Source: Odiellus spinosus
Lineage: Eukaryota; Arthropoda; Arachnida; Opiliones; Phalangiidae
DNA length: 64,000 nucleotides
Reading direction: 5' to 3'
Assembly (NCBI GenBank): GCA_963920705.1
Contig: OY987230.1
Coordinates: 10,131,320-10,195,319 of the forward strand
Made by a program: the position numbers and the translations under genes. The notes below the pieces were generated by a model that worked only from the letters and a program-made list of their open reading frames with translations, searched no databases and was not told the DNA's origin. Positions 52,817-64,000 of this stretch are shown here, piece by piece (position 1 is the first letter of the stretch; every line of letters begins with the position of its first letter).

Positions 52817-55619
52817 CTATTTTAATCTTGGTTCAACTCTAACTAAAGGACTAACAACCATTTGTGTAATGTTTGTTATTTCCTCCATACAAACTCCCTT
52901 TTCTGGTGGAAGAAATCTGAACTTTTGTAGCAATGATGTTACAACGATGAAAACTTCTATTTCCGCCAGTTTTTCGCCTGGGCAGTTGCGTTTTCCTTCA
53001 AAGTATTAAGATATGTTTAAAATTTGCCTGAGTCTGGTTAAAATTTGCACAAATATACCTAGTCCAAAAGCAACTACCCTTTCGGTGTTGGTAATAGATT
53101 TGAAGTCTTTGGACAAGAACCTCTCGGGTCGAAAATTTTCCGGATCACCCCAGTGTTCTTTGTCGTTATGTACCGCGTACAAGTTAAGCAAAACCAGAGT
53201 GTTTTTGGGAATCAGATATCCGGAGAGTTCCACGTCATCAGAGGTCCTGAAGAAGACTGATTAATTTTATTCCTTTGAACTTATTTCTTACCTACCAATG
53301 GGGATCGCTGATTCCTAGTGGAGTCTTCCAGCGGGACGATTCTAGTATGAGGGCGTGAACTAGAACCAAACTTTCCCTGTCTTTAAATTGTGGTTCGCCA
53401 TCCGTACCCAAAACTTCGATAATCTGTTGGTAACACATTTCTTGGAACAGTTGATGTCTGGCCGCGCATAGTAGAATCCATTCAATAGCGCCTCTTGTAG
53501 TCTCGCTACCAGCCATTAAAATAACTTGTCCCATTCCCAAAAGTGCTGACACTGTCAAATGATATTTCATATATCCGTAGTAACAGAAGCCGATAAAACC
53601 CTTTGGGTCTCATCGGCTTTTGTTCGTAACTTTAATTCTTACTTGTGAAAGTGGTCTCGGGGTTGTCCTTATTGCTTTTAACTTCTCTAAGGAAAAAATC
53701 TATGTAGTCTTGTTTCAAATTCTCTCTTGAAGGATTTTTAAGCCTGTCTTGTATTTCTTGGTTTATGTAATTCTCGAACGTCAAGAGTTCCTCTTTAATT
53801 TTTCTTAGTGGACCGCTAATTTTGGGATAAATTCTATGCAACAAGGGGAAATAGAACGGGATTCTCAATGTCTCGAAATATTGCATTAGTTTAAGTTGAT
53901 AGTTAGCCAATAATTTGTCTATTTTGTGGTTACGCTCGTAGGTTTTTCCACAAACTAACGATAAAACAACGTTATTCGCTGTCGTTGTCAATATATCTCT
54001 GATATTCACATCCTCGTCATTCGGTTTTAGTTTCAGCTCCTCTAAAACTAATTTTATTTGTTCCTGAAAAAATTCTGTATTCAACACTTATACCATAATC
54101 TCAAACTGCGGCTCCGTAGGCATTATTAATGTCTATTTATTCTCTTACCCTAATGCTTTCCTCAACTTGCAATTTTCCCATGCCCATGTTCCTTAGGGTA
54201 CTAATCATGAATTTACGTTGTTCTTTGAATTGTTTACCGTTCATAATCCCTATGTCTGTAAATATATTAGATTTAATACCTTAGTATTAAGTCGAGAAAT
54301 AACAATGGGAGACCAATTTTAGGACATTGGCAATAATAACCAGGTTAAACTATCCTTTTTCTACGTGTGACCCCATAGAAAAGGGAAAGTTTCATATCAT
54401 ATGGATACGACTGTACTTTAGCTTCCCTGTGTTATTGGTCCGAGGGTGTAAATACTACAGCACTGCCATATAAAATATAAGTACTGTGGTCGTGCAAGTC
54501 TTACGAGTATTTGTATCGCTGAAGTAGAAGAATTTCGGTGGTCTGTTGGCGAATTCATCTTTACGACCAGATTCTTTTAATGCTTCGAAACTATTTATCA
54601 CCACGGTGTTTATTTGTCCCAACTTGAGACTGTAAATGAATGATTTTATAGTTTGAGTGATAGGAGCGTATCGAGCTGGATTATTAAGGTGAACGACAAC
54701 CTTTTAGCTACGTTCACACTAGCGTATCCCAATCGATTTTCATCGATATTTGAATTTTTTAATCAAACCGATAATTTAAGCGCTATCTGTTGACATATCT
54801 TTATAAATCGATTTATTATAGTTTCACCTGTAGGATGTTAAAGCCCAATCGATTTGAAACTGGTTCCCGAAGCAGTTTCGAGAAATAGACCCAAATCGAT
54901 TTAAGAAAGCGGTTCCCCATTCACGCGACTGCAACGAAACTGTTTCATTCGGCTCCAAGGCGTAGTATGAACGCGGCTTATGACTCAAGTAGGAATACTC
55001 TCTGATCAAGGCGTCCCAACATTTTTATGAGTGCGGGGCGCAGAGCAAGGGCCACAGCCTAGCCTTCCGCCAATTGACACGCCTGCGATAGTGAAAAAAG
55101 ATCGGGGGTACTTGCCCCTCTGGCCTGGCACGCTCTTACATACGGTCAAAAACATCGCCTTATGTGCTTAGTTGTGGTCGAGCCGCGATGTAAATGTTTA
55201 AAATATATAAATACGAAACATTTATAAAGCATCTACTTCTTTCGTTCTTAATGATGCGCCGTTCATTTCGAAAAATGATAATAAGGCCTATACAACGCCG
55301 ATACAATTAATTGAATAAACTATAGTTAGAATGAACAACTTGAGTCAAAAGTTTACCGTTTGAAATTCTGAACAGGCCTTTGCACTTACCTATAAACGTC
55401 ACCGTATTTTTTACTTAAACCATACAGTGTTTTATGCAAATCTTTACTCAGTATGAAAGGCAAGTAACCTACAACGGGTAATCCAATTGGACCCGGTGGT
55501 TGTTTTCCGTTTCTTCGCTTGTGGTTCCATAGTTGGGCAACGATGTAACAAACCCCAATCACGATTAGGGTCGTGGTAATAAGTTGAGCTCGAAAATACT
55601 CGACTAGATATTGCAACAT
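52817..55619 (-). CDS. Cytochrome P450 A, CYP2-clan-like, 501 aa
   Basis: A microsomal monooxygenase by family; the substrate is unknown. Exons on minus: 55619-55390, 54629-54505, 54255-54149, 54063-53643, 53551-53296, 53246-53059, 52995-52817. An N-terminal membrane anchor spans about residues 12-32 and is followed by the hinge [14 protein letters not shown]. Helix I reads MAGSETTRGAIEW, helix K has ESSR, then FRPERF, and the heme loop is [11 protein letters not shown] with Cys447. Two oddities. The heme loop is split by a 63-nt intron (52996-53058), after the codons for FGL and one base of the next Gly. The helix C motif reads FKEQRKF where genes B and C have WKEQRRF, so the Trp that normally contacts a heme propionate is Phe. 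Exon 4 is unbroken where B and C have an intron. The start was chosen by alignment to gene B. An upstream in-frame extension exists but looks like flank DNA shared with B. Confidence 0.9.
54703..54980. repeat. MITE of the TTCACACTAG family, P450 A intron 1
   Basis: Left GCTACGTTCACACTAGCG and right CGTAGTATGAACGCGGCTTA are imperfect inverses. The interior has repeated ATCGATT motifs. Lies in intron 1. Confidence 0.45.
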
Positions 55620-56320
55620 CGTTTTAAAATGTATGGGATCTGTCGGACTCTCGATCCATATCAAGGATCCTCTATTTAAGAAGGAACAGAAAGTGTGGAG
55701 GGGGGTTGGAGACAAATTTATTTCATACGTTATCTTCAAACTCATTGCAACTCCTTCTTGCGAAGCGCTTGAAATTATTGTAATGGACGAGGAAGCTCCT
55801 AATTGAAAGAATCGAAACACAACGGCACGCCTTAGGAAGCTCTTTAAATATATAGCGTTCGATTATTATTGAGCTTGATTAATATAACGCATCCTTCCTT
55901 TCTTACATCATGGATCCTTGCCAAATTAATCTTTAGTAAGATGATTGACATTTTCAATCTAGCGTCCTCTTCTCCGTCAACAAATTTATTGCCATTAAGG
56001 CGGTCCTTAAATCAATTTATAAATTCTGCCTGATATTCTCTCCGTTTTTATAAGTTCGAGTGATGAGAGAGTTCTACAATCTATTGGTTTTATTAAACTT
56101 GATTTTATACAGAGCGGTTACAAGGTTTATATTGCTAAAAATAGTGTTATGAACATTTACTGTGTAAATATTGATGCATTACTGGTACACTTAAAGCTTT
56201 AATTATTATGTATATATTTAAGTTATTTTCATGACTGTGCATTAGATAATTCGAAATTAATTTGAAATACGCGCACCTTGAGACAGAGTATAATCTTGCC
56301 TTTTATGTTAAGCTTCGTAT
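55620..56320. promoter_or_regulatory. Spacer between P450 B stop and P450 A start
   Basis: Most of 55755-56320 is a diverged duplicate of 60880-61636. Shared blocks include AAGGCGGTCCTT, GATGAGAGAGTTC and TTTTATTAAACTTGATTTTA. It therefore holds the duplicated 3' flank of the upstream gene and the promoter of the next. TAAATATATA near 55840 is a possible TATA-like site, unproven. Confidence 0.6.
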
Positions 56321-59300
56321 TTATCTGGTTTCTACCCTTATAATTGGTTTGACCACCATCTGTGTCAAGACTGTGATTTCGTCCATGCAGACGCCTTTTT
56401 CCGGGGGCAGAAATCTCAATTTTTGCAACAAAGACGTGATGAAGAGAAAAATCTCGATTTCGGCCAGTTTCTCTCCTGGACAATTTCGTTTGCCAATTCC
56501 AAATGGAACGACTCTTTCGTTGTTGACGATGGATTTGAAATCTTTAGACAAAAATCGTTCAGGTCGGAAATTCTCGGGGTCACCCCAATAGTTAACGTCA
56601 TTGTGAATTCCCCAAAGGTTCAACAATACCATGGTGTTTTTGGGAATTAGAAAGCCTGATAGTTCCACGTCTTCAGATGTCCTAATAATTGTTTTTCAGT
56701 AAAAATAAATAATTAATTACCCTGGGGTGCCCGTCTCTTCATATAGCCTAGACGAAAACCAAGAAATCCTTCGTGAGTGAGATTTCGAGCTCGGGACGAG
56801 CTGCATAAGTAATACCACTGTTTGTCTTAGCAACTGATTTTCGTTTAAAGGCTTTCCCCATCATGCACGTGGAGAGACATAACCTTAGACGGTTTCCTCA
56901 ATAAAAAGCTTTCAGTTACCTTAGGCATGCTTACAGTAGCGTCGCCAGTCTACCCCCCCCCCTCATCATATTAGCCCCCCAAATCATTGAATCATATAAG
57001 GGGATTACCAATGTGGATCACTGAGTCCAGCTAAAGTCTTCCATCTGTACGTTTCAAGAATTAGGGCCTGTACCAGGACCAGACTTTCTCGATCCTTCCA
57101 TTCCACTTGACCGTCCGTACCCAATACCTCGATGATTTGTTTGTGTACCATTTCTTGGAAAAGCTGGTGTCTAGCCAAGCATAACAAAAGCCACTCTAAG
57201 GTACTTCGCGTCGTTTCGCTTCCAGCCACCAATATCAATTGGCCCTGGCCCAACAGGGATGGCACTGAAAAGTCAGGATACTATGCTCTTCAAGATCAAA
57301 ATAAATTAGGTCCGGGTTCCTTACCAGAGAAACTACTATCCTGGTCATTGGCGTGCTGTTTAATTTCTTGGAGGAAGAAATCTATGAAGTCTTTTTTACC
57401 ATCTTCTAATTGTTCTTTCTGGTGTTTTTTAATTTCTTCGCTAGTAATTAAATAGTTTAACTCTGTCATTTCTATCAAAATGCTTCCGCGAACGGAAATA
57501 CCCAGAGGAGCGGTATTTCCGCTTCTCATTTCACCTACTTCCGTCCCTAAACCCTTGTGAGATAGGTATACCAAGGAATATTGAAGGGGGATGGAACGGC
57601 GGCCACTCGTTATAATGCTTGTTGTTCAAACTCAGCTTACTATATTTTCTAATGGGCATCTTTTTTCGGGCATGCTACTTAAGATGGTTTGACGTCACGT
57701 GGGTGCGCACGGAAAAAGCGCAGTTAGCATCTTTGGCTACAAAAGCGAGAGAGGAAAACTACGTCATCTTTAGATTTTCAAGGACTGGTTCAGCTATACT
57801 GGCCGCCGTTCCATCCCCCTTAATATTCCTTGGGTATACAGTCGTCTCCAGTGCAAACCCTCCCCAGAAAAGGGAAAGTTGGAATCGAAACGACTATAAA
57901 CTTCGAATCATCATCAACTTATCACTCTGTTTACTCATGTACCTCAAATAGTTTTCAAACTTCATCACTTCTTGTCTAAGTTTCCTTAAAGTCCCGTTGA
58001 ATTTAGTATATAGCCTGTGTATTACTGGGAAGAAGAATGGAAATTTCTGGATTTCAAAATATTCGAAGAGATTGGTTTGATATTCGTTCAACAATTTATG
58101 CTGCTCGCTTTTGGCCTGGTAGGTTTTCCCACAAATTAAAGACATGATAATGTTGTTAATTGCGGGTGACAGTATTTCTCTCATATTCACGTCTCTCTGC
58201 TGGTCAGCCGATCTGAGTTTGAATTGCTCCACTGCGTAGTCAATTTGTTCCTAAAATGTGATATCGTAATTTTACATCCTAAGTCTGACCAATAACTAGT
58301 TTATGAACCCTGAGAATGTAGGAACATATAATTGGGCTGTAGTTCTGAGAAGTCCCAAATAGTTAACCTCCCTTATTCTCTATAATCTGTGAACTCCTCC
58401 CTAGAGAGGTTTATTGTGGCTTCTATTGAGTCTTACCATATATTTTACGGAACGTAGTAAATATTTAATTTTATTTAACACTATTAATTTTCGCTTTCGA
58501 CGATTTCTTCGTTTTATTTAGTAAAATCGTAGCTTGGAACTCACTGTGAGTAAAATCGCGCTCCCTTTATTGATATATTTTTAAGATCCCCATCCTTTGT
58601 ACTTTCTCGAGTTCTTTTTATTTAGTTCTTGGTCTGACCCTGATCGAGGTGTTATTAGTTTTTCTTTACTTACCTTTACGCTTTCCTCAACTTTCAATTT
58701 TCCCATACCCATGTTTCGTAATGTACTCAACATGAATCGGCGTTGTTCTTTCCACGGTTTTCCATTCATGACACCCAGATCTGCGTTACAAATCATGGTT
58801 TGTCACATCCATGGTATTTAAAATTTAACGATTTACGCACGAGTGTTAGTATCGCTCCAATGGAAAAATCCAGGCGGTCTGTTAGTGAATTCATCTTTGC
58901 GTCCAGATTCTTTCAAAGCCTCGTAGTCGTTTATGACCACGGTGTTGATTTGTCCCAACTTGAGGCTGTGTAGTAGGAATATATATATATTATTCGAATC
59001 GTGTACTCATTGTGAGAGACACCTATCTGGCACTCTGTGACATGATGAGGACCCTTGAACTATACTTAAACTCTGAAGCCCGGCCCAACAGCCCTAGGCG
59101 TAAAGACGACCCTGATTACTTTCATCTAGCATATATTTTCAATTTCTATAGATTATTTTCAGATTTTTCACGAAAAGTAATTTTACTTGAGAATTTTTAG
59201 TTTATACGTGTTAGTAGTTGAAAATTTGATACGGATTAGTTAAAAAAAAAAAAATTGCCATTACAGGGAATTAAAGTTGTTTGTTTTATTTCTCTAAATA

Positions 59301-59648
59301 ATTAGGTTTGTCTGGGGCTTTTTAAGGGGTCATTCGATCTAATTTTAGTATACTGTATATAAATACGTAATGAATAGGTTGATAACGCGATTTTATAATT
59401 GAAAGAATATCTTACCTGAAAATATCTCCATATTTTCTACTTATATTATAAAGCGACTTATGGAAAAACTGTTCACTCAAAATGAATGGTAGATATCCTA
59501 CGATGGGTAATCCAATGGGACCTGGCGGGTATTTACCCCGTCTTCGCGAGTATTTCCATAATTGGGAAGCGATTAAACATACTGTAATTGCGATTAGGGT
59601 CCCAAAAACGGGTTGAGCTCGAAAAAAATCCGCTAGATATTTATACAT
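56321..59648 (-). CDS. Cytochrome P450 B, CYP2-clan-like, 501 aa
   Basis: Same family and probable location (ER membrane) as gene A; substrate unknown. Exons on minus: 59648-59416, 58965-58841, 58780-58674, 58250-57943, 57440-57325, 57264-57009, 56681-56321, all GT-AG and phase-consistent. An anchor near residues 15-33 is followed by [14 protein letters not shown]. Helix C reads WKEQRRF, helix [14 protein letters not shown], helix K ETYR, then FRPERF and [13 protein letters not shown] with Cys449. The last exon is unbroken, lacking the extra intron of gene A. The 502-nt intron between exons 4 and 5 is absent in A, present in C, and swollen here by a 263-bp MITE. All expected catalytic residues are present. 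Confidence 0.92.
57566..57838. mobile_element. 263-bp MITE in a P450 B intron
   Basis: The element 57571-57833 has ends CCAAGGAATATTGAAGGGGG and a near-exact inverse, pairing for about 34 bp. GTATA is repeated directly on both flanks (57566-57570, 57834-57838). The matching intron of gene C (62760-62979) has a single GAGTATACAGTCGTC at the same place without the element. Insertion, not deletion, is therefore the simple reading. Confidence 0.9.
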
Positions 59649-59810
59649 AACGAGAAAGAATGAAGTTTTGTTATTTAATTATAGCGTCGAAAAATGCGAA
59701 AGTCTGCAACACAGTCTTGACTTTGTCTAACTTTTGCTTGGGGCACTGATAAATCAAATGATAGATAGATATAATTCGACTGTGGAGAGTCAAGGTTCGG
59801 AGCCGCTACT

Positions 59811-60018
59811 TTAACTCTACGTTCACCCTAGAGATTTTGAAACCGTTTTCTAATTGTTTTGAAAGTTGAAATGAACTTTTCAAGATAATAATTTCATTTT
59901 TTTTTTTTTTTTTTTTTTTGTCAAAGTATCTGTGCAATTAACCCAAAATTTTAACAATATGACCTTTCAAAATGTCAGTTAAAAACGGTTTCAAAGCCTT
60001 TAGTGTGAATGCGGCTTT
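59811..60018. repeat. MITE of the TTCACACTAG family upstream of P450 B
   Basis: Left TTAACTCTACGTTCACCCTA with GATTTTGAAACCGTTTTC, and right AAACGGTTTCAAAGCC with TTAGTGTGAATGCGGCTTTA, are imperfect inverses. A T run lies inside. Related ends occur at 31049-31233, 40790-40832 and 54703-54980. Confidence 0.55.
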
Positions 60019-60444
60019 AATCAAAAAGGAAATATAACGTTAGATTGATATGACCTTGCTTGAGATTTTTTTTTCTAAACGTATAACGTTTGCGAGTAGA
60101 GTAAAAACAGATTTTATATATTATTAAAACATTCTTTGAAGGACTTTATGTACATTTACTGGGTATATATATTTACATCCAAAGCGAGGATGCTATGTTT
60201 CTGTATGAACAAGGTGGACTGTTGGTAGTTAGGCAACCTGACGGCGTATCTTCGCGGCTGAGGTTAGGTTTTTCGAGTTAAATTGTTTTCGCGTTAAGTT
60301 TTTTGAGTTAAGCATGCTCATTTAAAACCGCGCTGTGTTTTAAAAATAAATACTAATAGGGATGAACAAGATATAGTAGGAATGGATTCACGAAAGTCAT
60401 CGTGAATCTTTCGTTTCGTAATCTATTTTGTTAATTTTATTTAA

Positions 60445-60636
60445 AGGGAGAATGCAACCTCACAAGTGTTTTTATCTATTCCTTATTGTTTAAATAGGCC
60501 TAGTCCAACATTAAAAATTTAAAAACAAATATTAAACTAGAAATAAATAAATAAAAAAAAATCCATGGAAAATAGGCTTAGCTGTATTCATGGAGATCCT
60601 TAACTCCCCATATAAAGACTAGCGACCAATGACAGA
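60445..60636 (+). mobile_element. Half copy of foldback TTAA MITE family B
   Basis: TTAA then AGGGAGAATGCAACCT, one arm through AGCGACCAATGACA, then an abrupt end. Only the left arm is present. Lies upstream of P450 B. Confidence 0.7.
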
Positions 60637-61636
60637 ACTTTCGGACCTACGTATAAACTAAAATAAACAAGCAATAAACTCGCCATAGAGCAGCCCCAGT
60701 AAAAAAAAGTGAATACAAAGATACTTTTTTTGGTCCGTAAATAAACGGCAGCTGTATCTCACCACCTGCCTTTCTCCCAGAGAAGTTTGCAAAATAAGAA
60801 AAGCTGAGGGGTTTTGATACGCGATCTTTAAGTTTATATAAAGACATTGTTAAGTCCGCTTGACGACTATTATAACTTCTTCTGGCGAAGCGTGTGAAAC
60901 TACTGGAATTTACGAGGCAGCTCGTAATTGAGAGACGACGTCACCCCGTAGGAATATTAAGCTCTCAATTCGGTTATTATTGAGCGAAATAAATATAACG
61001 CTCTGTTCCTTCTTACATGCCGGATCCTTGTAACGTTAGTCATAATAAGACGATGGATGCTTAGAATCTCGTGTCCTCATCTCCCTCAACAGATTTATTG
61101 CGGTTAAGGCGGTCCTTGAGTCAATTTATAAATTTTGCCGGATATTTTCTCTGGTATATATACGTTTGAATGATGAGAGAGTTCCATGACCTATTAGTTT
61201 TATTAAACTTGATTTTATACGGAGCGGATACAAAGTTTATGTTGCTAAAAATAAAGTGCTACTAACGCATACTGGTTGAGGTACTTTTAAAGCCTTAATT
61301 ATTATACATATATTGAAGATATTTCTATGACTGTGCATTTGATAATCCGAATTTAATCTGAGACAGTATAATCTGGTTCCACGAGATCGAAAATATGCAG
61401 TAATCTTTTTTCCTTATAGTTGCTAGTGGTTTCTCAAATCTATAATGACCAAGAATACTACCGATTTACGCTGTTTGGCAAATATTTTTGGCCAACCTTC
61501 GATTATCGAGGACAATCTTTAAATTTAAGATTAAGAAATGCAACAATATTTTCAGCCACAATCATGTTGAATTTTTATGACGCGTACAAAAATAGACTCT
61601 CTCTTCTTTGAAATCTTATAAGGTTTAGCTTCGTAT
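60637..61636. promoter_or_regulatory. Spacer between P450 C stop and P450 B, duplicated flank
   Basis: The part from about 60880 matches 55755-56320. In gene A this block lies 136 bp upstream of the start. In B it lies about 1.2 kb upstream, separated by the inserted repeats at 59811-60018 and 60445-60636. No coding exon seen. Confidence 0.55.
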
Positions 61637-64000
61637 TTATCTGGTTTCTACCCTTATTATTGGGTTGACCACCATCTGTGTCAAGACTGTGATTTCGTCC
61701 ATACAGACGCCTTTTTCCGGGGGCAGAAATCTCAATTTTTGCAACAAAGACGTGATGAAGAGAAAAATCTCGATATCAGCCAGTTTCTCTCCTGGACAAT
61801 TTCGTTTGCCAATTCCAAATGTTACGACTCTTTCGTTGTTGACGATGGATTTGAAATCTTTAGACAAGAATCTTTCAGGTCGGAAGTTCTCAGGGTCACC
61901 CCAATAGTTAACGTCATTGTGAACTGCCCAAAGGTTCAACAATATCATGGTGTTTTTGGGAATCAGAAAGCCTGAGAGTTCCACGTCTTCAGATGTCCTA
62001 ATAATTATTTTTAAGCAAAAATATGATAAATAATCAATTACACTGGGATGCCCGTCTCTTCATATAGCTTAGAAACTCCTCGTGTGTGAGACTTCGAGCT
62101 CGGGACGAGCTGCATAAGTAATACCGCTGTTTGTCTAAACATCCGATTCTCTTTTAAAGGCTTTCCCCTTCATGCATGTGGAGTGACGTAACCCCAGAGT
62201 TTTTATTCAATGAAAAGCTTTCAGCTACCTTGGGCATTCTTACAGTGGCGTCGCCAGTCCTTTTTGCCCACCATCCCCATCATATTAGCCCCCAAATCTT
62301 TGAATCAAGTAATGGTATTACCAATGTGGATCACTGATTCCTTGTGAAGTCTTCCATCTGTTCGTTTCAAGAATTAGGGCCTGAACCAGGACTAGTCTTT
62401 CTCGATCCTTCCATTCCACTTGACCGTCCGTACCCAATACCTCGATGATTTGTTTGTGAACCATTTCTTGGAAAAGCTGGTGTCTAGCCGTGCATAACAA
62501 AATCCACTCTAAGTTACTTCGCGTGGTTTCACTTCCAGCCACCAATAACAATTGGCCCTGGCCCAACAGGGATGGTACTGAAAAATCAGGATACTTGCTT
62601 TATGCTATTTAAGATCAAACCAAATTAGGTTCGAGTTAATTACCAGAAAAACTACTATCCTGGTCATTGGCGTGCTGTTTAATTTCTTGGAGGAAGAAAT
62701 CTATGTAGTCTTTTTTGCAATCTTGTAAGGGTTCTTTCTGTCGTTGTTTGATTTCCTCGCTAGGAAATTAAATAGTTTAACCCTGTTAATTCGATCATAA
62801 TACTTGCGCGCAAACGCAAACACCAGAGGAGCGGTATTTCCGCTTCTCATTTCACCTAATTGAGATAGGTAAACACGAGTATACAGTCGTCTGCATTGCA
62901 AAATTTCCCGAGAAAAGAGAACGTTTGAATCGTAACGACTATATACATCATCAACGTATTACGCTGTTTACGCGTGTACCTCAAATAGTTTTCAAATTTC
63001 ATCATGTCGTGTCTAAGTTTCCTCAAAGTCCCGTTGAATTTAGTATATAGCCTGTGTATTACTGGGAAGAAGAATGGAATTTTCAGGATTTCAAAATATT
63101 CGAAGAGATTGAATTGATATTCGTTCAACAATTTATGCTGCTGGTGTGTGGCCTGGTAGGTTTTCCCACAAATTAAAGACATGATAATGTTGTTAATTGC
63201 GGGTGACAGTATTTCCCTCATATTCACGTCTCTCTGCTGGTCAGCCGATCTGAGTTTGAATTGCTCCACTGCGTAGTCAATTTGCTCCTAAATTGTGATA
63301 TCGTTATTTTAAATCTTAAGTCTGGCCAAGAACTAGTTCATGAACCCTGAGAATGTAGGTACATAGAATTGAGCTTATTTTTAAGATGTCAAATTTTCAC
63401 CCCCCCCCCCCCACATATTCTCTATAATCTTAACTCATCCCTAGAGAAAAGGTTTATAGTGGCCTCTATTTTGAGTCTATCTATGAATTCCATTTCACAG
63501 AACGAAGTAAATAATAGTGGTGATTACCTCGTGACTAGGCGTCGATAGTCTCATCTGTGGCTGTAGAACTCTGTGTTAAAAAAACTATCAATATTTAATT
63601 TTATGTAACAGTATTACTTTATAATAATTCAAAAACTGCTCGCTTTCGACGATTTCTACGTTCCATATAGTTTTTCTTAGTAATTAAATTTCCATGTAGA
63701 TTGTAGCTTAGAACTAACCGTGAGTAAAACCGCTCGCACTTATAGATGGCAATATGAGTATATTTTAATAACAAGTCAAGTGGTATACACCCCAATCAAA
63801 AACTATTAGTATAATTTTAAGATCCCCTTCCATTGTACGTTCTCGAGTTTCATTTATTTAGTTCTTGGTCTGTCCCTGATCTAGGTGTTATTAGTTTTTT
63901 ACTTACCTTTACGCTTTCCTCAACTTTCAATTTTCCCATGCCCATGTTTCGTAATGTACTCATCATGAATCGGCGTTGTTCTTTCCACGGTTTTCCATCC
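61637..64000 (-). CDS. Cytochrome P450 C, partial (5' end beyond the window)
   Basis: Exons on minus visible here: 64000-63907 (exon 3, cut by the window edge), 63287-62980, 62759-62644, 62577-62322 and 61997-61637. Exon sizes from exon 4 on are identical to gene B (308, 116, 256 and 361 nt). Helix C WKEQRRF, helix [14 protein letters not shown], helix K ETNR, FRPERF and [13 protein letters not shown] are all intact, so nothing suggests a pseudogene. Introns are also close to those of B, which marks a recent tandem duplication or gene conversion. The first two exons should lie just past 64000. Confidence 0.9.

Noticed and set aside
55620..55820. N-terminal extension of P450 A upstream of 55619
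   Set aside because: The in-frame open stretch matches duplicated spacer DNA, and gene B starts at the equivalent ATG.
57619..57951. 110-aa plus ORF in P450 B
   Set aside because: Crosses the MITE and the antisense of P450 B exon 4.

Overview
The window is eukaryotic nuclear DNA, most likely from an arthropod. It is AT-rich, its genes are split by many GT-AG introns (often 50-100 nt), and it is full of small DNA-transposon remnants. The gene set fits an invertebrate: a DM9-repeat protein, tandem CYP2-clan-like cytochrome P450s, and animal housekeeping genes. I cannot name the species.

Layout. 1-1279: frameshifted end of a non-LTR retrotransposon. 1438-4069 (+): UBA5, the E1 of the UFM1 pathway, convergent with TMEM41A (4204-5463, -). 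TMEM41A is divergent from a UBE2E-type ubiquitin-conjugating enzyme (6136-9084, +). 10641-13263 (+): actin-related protein 3, complete. 14154-14648 (-): a small single-membrane-span protein of unknown function. 15.8-17.15 kb: nested repeats. 17162-41163 (-): a proposed three-exon gene for a proline/serine-rich protein with two C-terminal membrane spans and a very long intron; its exon pairing is partly inference. The 18-37 kb interval is otherwise gene-poor and holds minisatellites, hairpin elements and retroelement scraps.

42375-44324 (+): intronless CENP-I homologue. 44661-48920 (+): PRIM2, the primase large subunit with its iron-sulfur domain, convergent with a DM9-repeat gene (49114-50869, -). 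52817-64000 (-): three tandem P450 genes, called A, B and C here. A and B are complete at 501 aa each; C runs off the right edge.

The housekeeping genes do not form one pathway: UFMylation, ubiquitination, actin branching, the kinetochore and replication priming are all represented. The P450 cluster is a local tandem expansion. B and C are close copies that share introns and flanks. A is older, with one intron missing, one extra 63-nt intron in the heme loop, and a Trp-to-Phe change in helix C.

The most informative structure is the mobile-element layer. It includes a TTAA-flanked, THAP-encoding Kolobok-like relic, a six-copy TTAA MITE family (two copies share one TTAA, and three are nested in a hAT-like element), and long-armed foldback elements. 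There is also a 263-bp MITE in a P450 B intron whose empty site is preserved in paralogue C. No tRNA, rRNA or CRISPR array was recognised. No undescribed multi-gene system was evident.
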